Shown here piece after piece: positions 34,560 to 46,266 of a DNA stretch of 64,000 nucleotides. The position numbers were made by a program, and so were the translations under genes. Within the stretch, counting starts at the first letter, position 1. Each line of letters starts with the position of its first letter. The DNA comes from Isoetes taiwanensis. Lineage: Eukaryota; Streptophyta; Lycopodiopsida; Isoetales; Isoetaceae. Below the pieces are notes generated by a model. The model was not told the DNA's origin and searched no databases. It saw only the letters and a program-made list of their open reading frames with translations. The stretch lies in NCBI GenBank assembly GCA_021234155.1, contig JAJEKV010000431.1, positions 142,649-206,648 on the forward strand. Reading direction: 5' to 3'.

Positions 34560-35690
34560 AATGTCGACTTTTGAGTCCATTGGCGAGTCAGTTCCACGAT
34601 CCCGAGTGGGAGAATTGCCCATCCAGGTGGTGGGGGCAACCGAGAGAGGACCTTTGGGACGAACTGCTTCTGGAAGGTTTTAAGGGTCCGCCTTTTGGCA
34701 GCAACACCCTCCCTCAACGTCATGATATTGTGCAAGATCCTGGCCGAATCTGACTAGGATATGGCCTCTAAAACATAAACCCTATGTGTTGCTAGGTTAT
34801 TGAAGGGTTTACATTATGGAGGTCGAGTTTTAGTTGGTTGCACATGGGACATGGTCTAGAAGCTGCAATTGAAAACACGAAGCAATAGGAACTGACGGAA
34901 TGGGATTTGGATTTATCCTCCTCCCAGTGTGGCAATTAGAAATCAAGAGCGCGTTTTGCAGTAGCAAAATTATTTGGGATCATTCGGGATGCCCATCAGC
35001 AGTAGCAAAATCCTCATCAGATTCGATCAGCATCTTGCACAATGTCATGGATCTCTGGGGAGGGTGTTGGCCTTGAGGAAGATGGACCCTTAAAACCTTC
35101 ATGAAGCAGTTCGCCCCAAAAGTCATCTCCCGAAGGCCCCTGGCCATGGACGGGCAACTCTCCACTCCAAAACTGTGAATTAACTCTGCCAATGGACTCA
35201 AAACTTCAATATTACCCTGGATACCAAGTTTAGGTGGGCGTAAGACCACCCTTCTCCAAGAAGCACCAAAGTAGCTCATGTCCAACACGTTCGTAGTCAA
35301 TTGGCCTAAGAGGTGGCTGCGGAATACTGCCATGTAGAGGGTTCGTGTTTCTTTCATTGCCAAAAATGACCATGTAACTTGGTCCCTAGGGTAATTTCGC
35401 CATTCTAGACGACATGACGAAGTCGAATCTCCATTCCGGAGCCTTTGTACTGCCCGAATGACAAAACAATTGGGTTTCTACAAGGTCGACCGCAGGTAAG
35501 ATCGGGATGGAGGGCTAAGACCTTTTGGCGCATAGAGCAATTTGGTCCCTGCACTTCCGATGGATGATTTTCTAGGATAGCTCACCACCGAGCTTCCGTC
35601 TGCACAGGATCAGCATGTATCCACCCATCAATTCAATAAACTTGCAAATCTTGACAAATATCATATCCAATTCTCGAGCTCTCTACAATG
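34560..35690. other. Unassigned stretch
   Basis: Short partly complementary phrases recur (for example the CGTCATGATATTGTGCAAGA stretch near 34718 and CTTGCACAATGTCATGGATC near 35033, in inverse orientation), so it may be the stem of a foldback. No coding frame was recognised. Confidence 0.35.
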
Positions 35691-35699
35691 CGACCGTTG

Positions 35700-36310
35700 C
35701 AAGAATAGGATGCGCTTATGTGTTAGTCATATAATGTGGCATGCCACACCTTCCCAAAAAATGACATGTCATTATGGTGAATATGCTTCTTCTAACAAGT
35801 TGCAAATTGCCGAGACAAATTCTTCATTTTTCTATCCCTTCATCTTTTGCCATGTCACTCATAGTTGCCATCTCGCATGCTCATGCCATGTCATCACCCA
35901 TAACTTTTGTAAAAATCACATTTTCAAAAAGAAAGAAGTTTGGTTTCTCTCTCTTGTGGCACCTCATCATTTCCAGTGCCACATCACCTTGCTTGCCACT
36001 ATTACCTACTTATTATACTAAAGAAATCTCCCTTTTCTTTTAATTGATCTAGTCATTTTCTATCTAAAGTGCATAAATGCTTAGTCATCATGCCACATAG
36101 CACACTATCCAAAGGAATGCCATGTCACCATGGAGAAATATGTTTTTTTTTTATTAAGTTCTCTAGGCAAATTCTTTGTTTTTCCACCCGTTCATCTTTT
36201 GCCACCTTAGCACTCATCTTTACCACCTCACCATACACATGCCATGTCATCTTCCATAATTTTTGCAAAGAACAAATTTTGCAATCTCTCATAGCAACCA
36301 TTCGTACTTG
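35700..36310. repeat. Diverged tandem duplication, about 350-bp period
   Basis: 35700-35960 and 36060-36300 share, in order, GCCACAT/GCCACAC, CCATGTCA..ATGGTGAATATG/CACCATGGAGAAATATG, AATTCTT..TTTTTC and CATGCCATGTCATC. Several GCCATGTCA words also recall the neighbouring minisatellite. Confidence 0.5.
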
Positions 36311-36722
36311 TATGCTTCAAAATTTTCAAAATAAACTAGTCCACACTCATATTGCAGACATTTGCATGTTGTTTGAGACTATTCTTGACTGTATTTTGCA
36401 AATCAGTGCACAAATTTGACCACTTGCCCCATATCACAACTCCTTTTGGCACACCTCAGCTTTGGAATTTCTCAAAAACTTCATTAGCAACTCAAAATCC
36501 TCATTTAGTTTGGCCTTCATTGACCAAATTTTGCACCGACTTTGAACTCGAATATCTCACAGATCTGAGCTCAGAATTGGCCAAAGTTTTCACCATTGCT
36601 TTCCAACAACTTTTCTCTATCAGTTTGAGTAATCAATAATCAAGAATCAATTTATCTCCGCATGCCATCTCGATTTGAGTACTGCTACCATTTTCTAGAA
36701 ATGGGAAAGGTATGAACATATG

Positions 36723-37437
36723 TGATACAAACGGTACTTCTTGTCTGCAAAACTATCAAACGCGGTTAATCAAAATGATCTGGCATCTCCAGATCAAGGT
36801 CTTCCGGCACAACTTATCCACCCAACCGGGCTCTGATTTGCAAACACAGCAAGTCTAAGCTCAAATTCCTCCCAATTCTGAGAGTCTGCTAACCAGCTGG
36901 ATAGCCTCTCTGGGTTTCTCTGGAATTCTCTAGAGCTAAGGAGGCACTCAAATTCAACCACAAATTATTAGGAGATCTACTGCAGACAGACTTCTATCTC
37001 ATACAAGACACTTCCGGCTGCTCTCTATTCTGCAGATCGATGCCTTTTATGCTACTCTAAAAGGTATTTTGTAAGCCAATTTGAATTCCCCTTACCTTTT
37101 TATGCCAAATCCGAGACCTTTTTCTGCAATCCGGCCAGCTATGATAGCCCAGGAGCTATTTCCGGATCTGCCGCTGGTCGCTACAGTGGTAGCGGCCTTT
37201 TTCCCTTTTTTCTAAACACATTTGTTAACTGGTTCCTTGTTTTAAACGGTTATTTAGATTGCAATAGTTCCTTTTGTTATAACCTTTTTCATTCAATGGT
37301 TCCCTATTGCAAATTATAATTTGAAAACACCTAAGGTTTAACATTCAATCAAACTTATAAAATAAAAAGCCCTTGCCTCTGTGTTTGTTTCTGCACATCC
37401 TTTCTCTGAGCCACGCCCCCAAGCTTGTGCCGTATCA
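36723..37437 (-). repeat. 3' LTR of the gag-only element
   Basis: Same length and nearly the same sequence as 39043-39757. Terminal inverted hexamers are TGATAC/GTATCA. Confidence 0.9.
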
Positions 37438-37455
37438 ATTCCCTTCCTTCCCAAG
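37438..37455 (-). promoter_or_regulatory. Polypurine tract of the gag-only element
   Basis: On the minus strand the bases next to the 3' LTR read GGGAAGGAAGGGAA, the normal plus-strand primer site of LTR elements. Confidence 0.7.
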
Positions 37456-37544
37456 GTTGATCGTCCTCGATCATCTGCCTTAGGGAGTAACAACCTTTCC
37501 CAAAGCTAGTCAACTGACTATCCCTTTGCTGGAATAACCACCTT

Positions 37545-37650
37545 TCTTTCTAAGCTAGTCACCTGACTATCTGCTTTGAAAGGATTTCTTCAACCACCTT
37601 TCTTTCTAAGCTAGTCACCTGACTATCTGCTTTGAAAGGATTTCTTCTAG
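37545..37650. repeat. Tandem duplication of about 58 bp
   Basis: The stretch beginning AACCACCTTTCTTTCTAAGC and running to GGATTTCTT occurs twice in succession, with a partial third copy (CTAGTCAACTGACTATC) just upstream. Confidence 0.7.
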
Positions 37651-37920
37651 GTTGGTAAAACTTACCATCTGCCTTACAATTCTAAGGGTCTGGCTTCTGT
37701 GCTGCAGTCACAGTTGCCCCCTTCTAAATTCTAGAGCAACATTCATTTGAAAAAGAACTTTCATTATCTCAAACCAAATGAATACAATGCTCAAACCACT
37801 CAACAATCACATGTCTACACAGACATTTTACTCTACTTGTTTTTACCCACATAGCCGATTTGAAGCCGACTTCTTTCATAGTCTTCTGCCTTTTCTTTAT
37901 CAAACTTAGCGTGGGAACTT

Positions 37921-38920
37921 TCAGGAACTTCTTCTGCAACACGAACATGGGCGATCTATGCAGATGTTCGGGCTTGTATCCTCCTTTGGTTGCTCAGGAT
38001 CCCCTTTGGATATGACTTTTGGACATTGATTCTTATAGTGTGGTACTCCACATATAAAACATCCTCCCGGGGGTGCGTTTGCCTGCTTTGGCCATCCCGC
38101 ATTCTCCATTGCTTTTCTTTATATGGGTTTCGTCATTGCCAAGCAAGGCACTTACTCGATACCACTTATTCTCTCTTTCATATGCCTTTCCATTATCTGG
38201 CTTAAAGTTTTTCTCCTGAGGGTACCCCTCCCAGATATCATACCTTATTATACTAGGATTGAGTTTCATCTCTGCGGCTTCAGCCTTTCGCACCGCTTCA
38301 TCAATAGTCGATGGTTCTGCAAAACATAACTCTGCATATAATGGATCTCGTAGTCTAGCTACAAATTTTCGCGTCGCTTCACTTTCAGATAGTCCTTCTG
38401 GCTATAATTCTTCCACCTGTACCGCTAAGTAGGAGAACTTGGAGTAAAAATGATGCACCGATTCATGTTCCCCTTGCTTAAAAAGATCCCAATAATTTGC
38501 ATGCAAGTTGTGCGATTCGAATGCTTTTCTAAAAGCTGCCCAGGTTTTTATCTGAGGTAACAATTTCTTCCTTCCTTGCCACCATATCCTGGCTACATCA
38601 GTTAAATATTTATCCATGGCTTGCAGTTTCTGCTCTTCCGTAGCTTTGACTCTTTCAAAAAAACTTTCCCAACTTGCCAAGAATCCTAGAACTGCTGGCG
38701 GACTCCGTTTATCTCCTGCATATGATGGCATTCCTTCTACCTTCTCTAACCATTTAATTCGACCGGTTCTGTCATTGAAGGCATCAGGTGGTGGTGGAGT
38801 AACTGGTGGCGTATTTGCAGGCAAAGGAGGCTGTTGGAATATATCTGGCAAATATCCATACAAGATTGCTATGTATTCAAGTTTCCTTTGATTTTTCTCA
38901 AAACTAGCAGATGTAGGCAT
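37921..38920 (-). pseudogene. Gag of the TR-GAG element (capsid plus zinc knuckle)
   Basis: It starts MPTSASFEKNQRKLEYIA at 38920. The capsid-like region has FLASWESFFERV, DVARIWWQGRKKLL and TWAAFRKAFESHN, then FKQGEHESVHHFYSKFSYLA, typical of retrotransposon gag. A TAG at 38402-38404 interrupts the frame once; the same frame then continues to about 38100. There a frameshift leads into a zinc knuckle CFICGVPHYKNQCP (CX2CX4HX4C). Near-identity of the LTRs suggests the lesions are recent, or that stop and frameshift are bypassed in some copies. Confidence 0.75.
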
Positions 38921-39028
38921 GCCAATCTGTACAGCAATCTACACAGCAACATTCATAGCCTGATTATACTGGGCTACAGGAAGATTAAATTTGTTCTGGG
39001 CCATTTCACAGGATCTTAGGATGTCACA

Positions 39029-39040
39029 GCTCTGATACCA
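39029..39040 (-). promoter_or_regulatory. Primer binding site of the gag-only element
   Basis: The minus strand reads TGGTATCAGAGC two bases inside the 5' LTR, complementary to initiator tRNA-Met and the same as in the gypsy elements of this window. Confidence 0.85.
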
Positions 39041-40014
39041 CTTGATACAAACGGTACTTCCTGTCTGCAAAACTATCAAATGCGGTTAATCAAAACGATC
39101 TGGCATCTCCAGATCAAGGTCTTCCGGCACAACTTATCCACCCAACCGGGCTCTGATTTGCAAACACAGCAAGTCTAAGCTCAAATTCCTCCCAATTCTG
39201 AGAGTCTGCTAACCAGCTGGATAGCCTCTCTGGGATTCTCTGGAATTCTCTAGAGCTAAGGAGGCACTCAATTCAACCACAAATTATTAGGAGATCTACT
39301 GCAGACAGACTTCTATCTCATACAAGACACTTCCAGCTGCTCTCTATTCTGCAGATCGATGCCTTTTATGCTACTCTAAAAGGTATTTTGTAAGCTAATT
39401 TGAATTCCCCTTATCTTTTTTATACCAAATCCGGGACCTTTTTCTGCAATCCGGCCAGCTATGATAGTCCAGGAGCTATTTCCAGATCTGCCGCTGGTCG
39501 CGACAGTGGTAGCGGCCTTTTTCCCTTTTTTCTAAACACATTTGTTAATTGGTTCGTTGTTTTAAACGGTTATTTAGATTGCAATAGTTCCTTTTGTTAT
39601 AACCTTTTTCATTCAATGGTTCCCTATTGCAAATTATAATTTGAAAATGCCTAAGGTTTAACATTCAATCAAAGTTATAAAATAAAAAGCCCTTGCCTCT
39701 GTGTTTGTTTCTGCAAATCCTTTCTCTGAGCCACGCCCCCAAGCTTGTGCCGTATCAATATGAACTTTTCAGCTATCCTATTGAAATTTTCTTGTATAGA
39801 TTGATCACTTTAAGTGATCTGGAGGTTCTAACCCCAACTTGAGCATAGTTTCAAGTTGGCTTCTTGTGTTTGACTGTTAAGCCAGCCAGGTTGAGGGTCA
39901 ACATCATGTTAGGACATATTCAGACCTATGTCAATTGAAGTTATGCAAAAAAAAGTACTTGCTGATCCAAAAAACTACTTGCTGAGTTTCTGTGACAGTT
40001 CACTGACAAAATTT

Positions 40015-40300
40015 TGGATCCACTTTAAACTCGTTTTTCTCCATCATCCCAGTTCCAAATTAGGCAAAGTTTTTTCCCACATGTTCCTCTGACTTTTCTC
40101 GATATCTTTTTAAAAATCATGCAAAATTGTTCAGTTAAACTCGAGATATCATCATTTGAGTGTGCAGACATTGTTTTGTTCCAGGGTAGTGCACTGGCCA
40201 AATTTTCCTCCAACTTTGAACTCGATTTTCTCACACATTTTAGATCCAAATTGAGCCAAATTTTTTCATACATTTCACTACATGCTTTTCCGTGGTTGCT
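40015..40300. repeat. Right copy of the 300-bp inverted repeat
   Basis: Inverse of 34245-34545 with moderate divergence. Confidence 0.6.
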
Positions 40301-40451
40301 CCTCCAAAAATCATTTGAACAAGATCAATGCAGCTCGAGATATTCAGATCTGAGTGCAACGACCTCAGTTTGCTTTAGAGATCCTCATGTAATTGATGCC
40401 TTTTTGCATACATTTGGATAAAGATTGGTTGCCTTAAATCCGACGTAATAA

Positions 40452-40626
40452 ACTTCTTTGCTCTCTTTTTTGTTTGGGTCCCATAGGCCAATTTGTCTCC
40501 GTGGACGATAAAAAATCTATTATGTTCTATTCTATTCTATTCTATTCTATTCTATTGCTGCCTAGTGGCGTGACGTTAAAATATTATCTATCTATCTATT
40601 CTATTCTATTCTATTCTATTCTATTC
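40452..40626 (-). repeat. Right arm of the inner inverted repeat and TTCTA microsatellites
   Basis: TTTGGGTCCCATAGGCC and CTCCGTGGACGATAAAAAA are the inverse of 30318-30375. A (TTCTA)n run (40527-40556) matches the inverted (TAGAA)n edge on the left, and a second run is at 40597-40626. Confidence 0.55.
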
Positions 40627-41379
40627 TTAAACAACCTGGAGGTTCTAACACACCATATCCATATAAAAGCATGCATATGAACTAACACACCTGAGAAGTG
40701 TCACCTTATATACGCGTATCCCACAATGATTTAGTGGCCATGGGAGAGGAAGACAAGCCACATGAGTAAAGTTTTTAGAATGCATTAGAAATTATGACAA
40801 GGTCAATAATTCCAACTCTTTTAAGCGCTTCTATTCATAAAATTTTGAAGGTCTTACCAACCTTTCAATGTGAACTTAAAGCCATAGTATTAAATTAAGA
40901 CCACGATCTTTAGACCATGCAACCAAGCACATGCGGCTCCTAGCATAGTATCCATCTAGCAAATCTAGAGGGCAATTCGCCCTAACTTATTTCCAGTATG
41001 CCCTACAAGTATTTTACTAAACCATAAAATACAAAGACATTGCATGCACATAACAAATTCTATGTCTCTAGAGATGCTACATTGTCCCCAACTGTCCCCG
41101 AGAAACTCTAGCAAGATTATAAAATTGTCAAGTTACTGTATGAATATAGTATTTGTAAGTCTATTGGGTAGATTCTTAAGTGTCCCATAAACGTATAAAT
41201 ATGGGGTCCGCGTTAGCTCAAACCTACAATACTAGCTAGGGATGGAAATTAATCCCCAGGAACTAAATCAAGCTTAATTAAATAATACATCATTAGACAA
41301 ATCGAGGAGCTTTGTGAAACATCAAATTTCATCTAAAATATCTTTGTTCAATGAAATGCTATAACTAAAATTGTAATAA

Positions 41380-41736
41380 GCGCCTAGAAAAGCACCATCG
41401 GCGATTAGTCCGACGCAATATCGACGAATAGTCCGGACAAAAATCTGATGATATATCGGCGTTATATCGGCGCAGTTTCGACGCTTATTAAAGCGGTTAT
41501 TTGACGCCAAAATCGGCGTTTTTACGGCGATACATATTTGGCGTATATTCGGCGATTAATCGGCGCTTAACTTTGTGAAGGCTTTTTGGCGATTTATGTG
41601 GCGATATGTCGGCGTAGTATCGTCGGGAAAAGCATCAAAATAGTAATCGTCGATGCGTTCGTCGACACAATACGTCGGGGCAAAATCTCTCGACGGTCGG
41701 CGATTTTTCGACAAAAATGCTCATTCTCTTGTAGTG
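41380..41736 (-). mobile_element. Second CACTA-type end with CG-rich subterminal repeats
   Basis: Read on the minus strand from 41736 it starts CACTACAAGAGAATGAGC, close to the common plant CACTA terminus CACTACAAGAAA. It is followed by many TCGGCG/CGACG-containing words (41400-41720). No matching opposite end was found, so this looks like a solo end or a fused fragment. Confidence 0.5.
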
Positions 41737-41859
41737 GTTGGATCTAACCGTTGAAGTTATTTTTCACGAATGTAAAACAATACGATACATTTCCAAAGTT
41801 GAGCACACAAACAATATTCCAAGTGGTGGTGCTTTGCTTAAGAAATAACCTCAAAAAAA

Positions 41860-42400
41860 CCATACTTCCTTAAGAAATAGCTGCGTAAAAAGTACGCCAC
41901 TTGGAAAACCACATACGTAAAAGCGACCACTTAAAAACTACACCTACTTAAAAACCACACCTCAAAAAACCATACTTACTTTAAAAAATAGCTACGTAAA
42001 AACTATACCTAGTTATATAAACCACACCAAAAAAAATCATACTTCCTTAAAAATAGCTTCTTAAAAACTACACCTAGTTATAAACTACACCACTTTATAA
42101 AACCATACTTCATTAGAAAACAACCACTTAAAAACTACACCCAGTTATAAACCACACTTCAAAAAACCATACTTCTTTAAAAAACAGCTATTTAAAAACT
42201 ACACCCACTTATAAACGACTCCTCAAAAAACAACACCTCGATTAAAAAAAATCATACCACTTTAGAAAACCATACTTCCTTAAAAAACGACCACTTAAAA
42301 ACTATACCTCCTTATAAACCACACCTCCATATAACCACATGTAGATTTTTTGGAACAACGACATGTGGTCTTTTTGTTACTGTTGTTTTTAGGTGTGGAC
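41860..42400. repeat. Right subterminal repeats of the CACTA-like element
   Basis: About ten degenerate copies of AAACCATACTTCCTTAAAAAA plus CACTTAAAAACTACACC-like units. They mirror the AAACAAC/ACATGTAGTTTTT words at the left end in inverse orientation. Confidence 0.6.
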
Positions 42401-42423
42401 CCAGAATTGAGGTGGTTGTGTAC

Positions 42424-45400
42424 AATTACTTATGTTTGAGATAACCCGGACTTGTATCCATGTTCGAGTCCTGTATATCCTAACTTATACCTCCATGTAA
42501 CCCATGTTGTTCACCTCTGCCTGATCCGGGTATGGATCATGTGAGAAAGCTAGTCTTACGTGTCTATTCAAGACGCATTTGAACTTCTCACAGGTACCTG
42601 CTAGTCGCTACCTATCCTAGAATTGTACTATTGTACTATTCAATCCCATCATCTTAAGCTTCATTCTAAGGGCCGTTAACATTTATTTCACGTGTCAAAT
42701 ACCACATCATACCGTAGCATCCAACGAATTGACAGTCCCTTGCACATTTCGAACATATCTCCAGACCCTTCATTAGTAACTTTGGTTAAGATGTTTATCG
42801 TATATGTACATGCTATGTACATCATAAACATATATCCACGTCCCACAATGCTAGGGCTCTACTCTAACTTAGCTAAACTATAACCGTCGTAGTTCTTTCA
42901 AACAAAACCCATTGCCTATGTACCTTTATGATGTGGATGCGCCACCTACTTCCCAAATGGACAGGGCCCAACTTTATGTTGGACTTGTATATGTTGCGTA
43001 GATTTTGATAGGGTCTCTAGCTATTTCAACCATTCCTTTAGTGCCTCATGGTACTTTAACCCCGTACATAAACTATGATTCCTCCACGGGATTATGCCAT
43101 AATTCCGAAGGCTACTACCCCACACGAGGAGCTCTTCTAAAGGCTTCTTTCGCTAAGCATCCTTTGTATCCTCACTATCAACTATGCTTAGTCACAATTA
43201 ACCTATTTTTCTTAAGTTATCATGTGGACTCCAGTTTTTAATCAGTTTCAAATGTTCTCATCCTTGGCTCCCTTATAATGAAGCAGAGGCACTACAACCT
43301 CTTCGTCTTTTAATAGGAACACTCAATGTTTCAATCTTCGTTAGTAACCGCCATATCGTTATCCAAAAGGCAACGGATCCTCCAATTTCTACTTCAGCAT
43401 TTAGCATTATTCCCCGCGAGTAGGGTAACTCTTAAGATACATGGACTAGTGCTCTATATAATCTCACCCCTTCTGATCTATACACCTCGTCTTGATTTTT
43501 TTTATCGGGACTTAGAGTTCCTATGTATTCCCTCTTCTCGGTTACCCCTAAAGATATATAATCGCCAAAGTCATCGTACTCCTTCTTTTCTTCCATCAGG
43601 GGGACGCAATATTTTTATACATCTTTTTATTCCCAAAACCAAATAAATGTTCTCAGTTTATAAAATGAAGTAATTCATTGGTATCTAGAACCTTTGAGTA
43701 GCTAAGCTCTCATTATCGGTTATTCCAACACCGTTCCAACCATCCTCGGGATGTTTTTGAATGTAACATCACCGTATCTAAGATAGTCAACTCCAACCAT
43801 TGGGATAACTTGAATGCTTATCTCTGGTAAAGCATACCTAACCCAATATCTTCGTATATAAGCATATCATTACACTCATTCTTTAAACCTTGTCAAGTAA
43901 TATTTCACTCGCCTTGTACGAATATTCTGCTATCTTTTAATATGATATACATCTGAATATCACAATCGACATCCTCGATATGATCACCACTATAGTATTT
44001 GATACTACTAAATCCTTCCTACATCCAAGACCGCTACGTTGTTATTATATGATATAGTAACATGTGTGCACCAACCCTAAGTCTAGACTCATGTGTAACT
44101 CGTTGACATAGGCATCTAGCTATATTCATACTTGCGGCCAACTTATTTCCTCAACTTGGTTATCTAGTACCATACACATGTTGTGGTTTTGACACCACTA
44201 GCCTTAGGTTGCCTTCGTCCTCAAGCTCTAGTCATAACTTCCACAGGGGCAAATGCCAACCTAAGTTCCTAGTGGACATGTTTGACCTCTAGTATAAGAA
44301 CTATTATCTTCATTACTTCCGTATTCACATGGAATGCGAACTAAAAGTTCTAGTATATATCCTATCTTCTTTTAGTTATGTTTTACTATTAAATGGTCCT
44401 AGTACACATATACCAACGCGGAGTTACTCCTCGGGATACACACACGATACAAGTCCAGAGCACATCCTCCTTGGTGAGATGTTCATTGGGCGCCTACCTT
44501 GTTCATACTCCAGACTTTGGTATATTCAACGTGTCATGCGCCTGCTTCTACCAATTGTCGTCTTCTCTTCACCTTATGTGCAAACTACGTTCCACATTAT
44601 TGTCCAGTCTGTTATCCGGCATTTGGATGCTCCCAGCCGACATAAGATGTCGCCATTCCCTTAAATTATACCATGCATAATGGTCATGCATTTGGCCAAC
44701 GTCGTTAAGCGTATTCACGTGGCTACGTGGTCTTCTTAGTCATCCATAATCTTGCATCTCTATTTCACGCCTTATAAACGTCACATTTCGTAGTTTATGG
44801 ATCCGCATCCTCATACAACATTATTCTCTACCTTTCCGCGAATCATACCTCTATTCAAGTGGCAATAGCTATAAAATGTTGTATCGACATTCTATGCATG
44901 CACCATCATGGTCGAAACCTACACTTCTAAAGTGGTTTCCCTCTCAGGAGCTGGGTACTCATAATCCAGTTTCCACCTTAGTACCTTACCTCTCTAATGT
45001 GGTCTATAAGTAGGTCCAGTGTTTCAATCAGATAAGAAACATCGTCACACCAATTTCTCGACTAACCATCCAAGATAAGGATACCTTAATGCCCAATGTT
45101 TAGCACTTCTACTTCAAGCAAGAACCCCAGGATCTGCTTAACCTTCATTATATAATAGCCTCAAGAAGCACCGGGCATGCTTTTGATGCTTCTGTATCTC
45201 TAATAAATGTATAGATATAACTAATGAATTAATAGGTGTGCCCATGTGAGGTAAAGCTCGTTTTAGTCATAGTTCACCTCGACCTGGAGCCTTAGATCCA
45301 TGACTTTAGATTTAGCTCCACAACGGTTTTTAACCATAGGTATTTAAAGCCAACAATATCGCAATTGGAGTCTTGCACCTTAGAGCTTTATTTGAAATCA

Positions 45401-46253
45401 AACCAACATTTCTATCAACAATGTAGTCTCATTTTCTAAGGGTCTTTACCCCTCGCATATCATCTATGGATCGAGAGTGTGAGTCTGGTAACATTAAAGA
45501 TACTCAAAAGGAGAACGCTATTTAGCCATATAGTCAACTATAATAGAAGGAGATAATTATGTATGTCTTACACAAACTCCTAAGGGAATAACCAGGCTTA
45601 GAAAATGTTATCACAAGGTTATGAATAATAAATAATGAAGACCGTCTGTCTGTAATTAACATTAACGTATATAGGTAAAAATGGCAAAAACAGTACAATA
45701 TATAATTCTATTAAAGGGTAAGTATAAATGTGAGGGGCATGTAAACACTGACGATAGCAATATACGCGTTGTTAAAACTGTAACAAAATAGGAAAACAAA
45801 ATTTTAATACACAAATAAATTAGGGCTGGCTGTAATAAAATGAATTGCAAAGTCTGTATTACATTAAAAGAACAAATAGAAGTTGCTTATATTTACACTT
45901 GTCCATAATATATAATCAATTACCCGTATGTATACAAAGAATAATTTCTAAATAAGATAAACTGTGAACTCATCACCACGAATGAAATAGTGAGACCTCC
46001 GCAAATCTTGACTGTTCACTTTCGACGGTCCTAAAAGATGGTCATGTCTGACCTATACCTCTACCTTTTATATATCCCAGAGTTATAAATTACACGTTAT
46101 AAGTCATTTCAAACTTCTTCACTTTGAACATAACAACGTCTGTGTGACTTATAATCTCACGCTATCTCTTTAAGGAGGGGAGACTTCCTTCCAATGTACG
46201 ATGTGTTGCCCTACGATAAGAGTAGTCTTGATGCTGAGGACAGCATCATTTCT
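42424..46253 (+). mobile_element. Non-coding interior, right part, of the large LTR element
   Basis: Continues from 27436 across the CACTA-like insertion up to the polypurine tract. No frame shows gag or pol motifs. Short open frames at 43005, 43326 and 44329 have no recognised product. Confidence 0.45.
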
Positions 46254-46266
46254 AAGGTGGGGAGAA
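46254..46266 (+). promoter_or_regulatory. Polypurine tract before LTR B
   Basis: AAGGTGGGGAGAA directly upstream of the LTR start TGTGACG. The minus-strand gypsy at 54 kb has the same tract next to its LTR, showing a common lineage. Confidence 0.7.

Larger units (their letters stand above)
36723..39757 (-). mobile_element. Complete gag-only LTR retrotransposon (TR-GAG type)
   Basis: Two 715-bp LTRs (36723-37437 and 39043-39757) begin TGATAC and end GTATCA. A 5-bp target duplication ATATG lies at 36718-36722 and 39758-39762. The element reads on the minus strand: its primer site is at 39029-39040 and the polypurine tract at 37438-37455. The 1.6-kb interior encodes a gag-like capsid and a zinc knuckle but no protease, RT or integrase, so it must use enzymes in trans. 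The LTRs are nearly identical, pointing to a young insertion inside the CACTA-like element. Confidence 0.9.
27440..42420. mobile_element. 15-kb non-autonomous CACTA-like DNA transposon
   Basis: The left end CACTACCACCCCAAAACTGG and the inverted right end (minus strand CACAACCACCTCAATTCTGG at 42420) are terminal inverted repeats. They continue with TCCACA and then AAAACAAC-rich subterminal sequence. The flanking triplet TAC is duplicated (27437-27439 and 42421-42423), the 3-bp target duplication expected of CACTA elements. No transposase is encoded, so it would need one in trans. It interrupts the interior of the large LTR element and carries further nested insertions. Confidence 0.65.
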
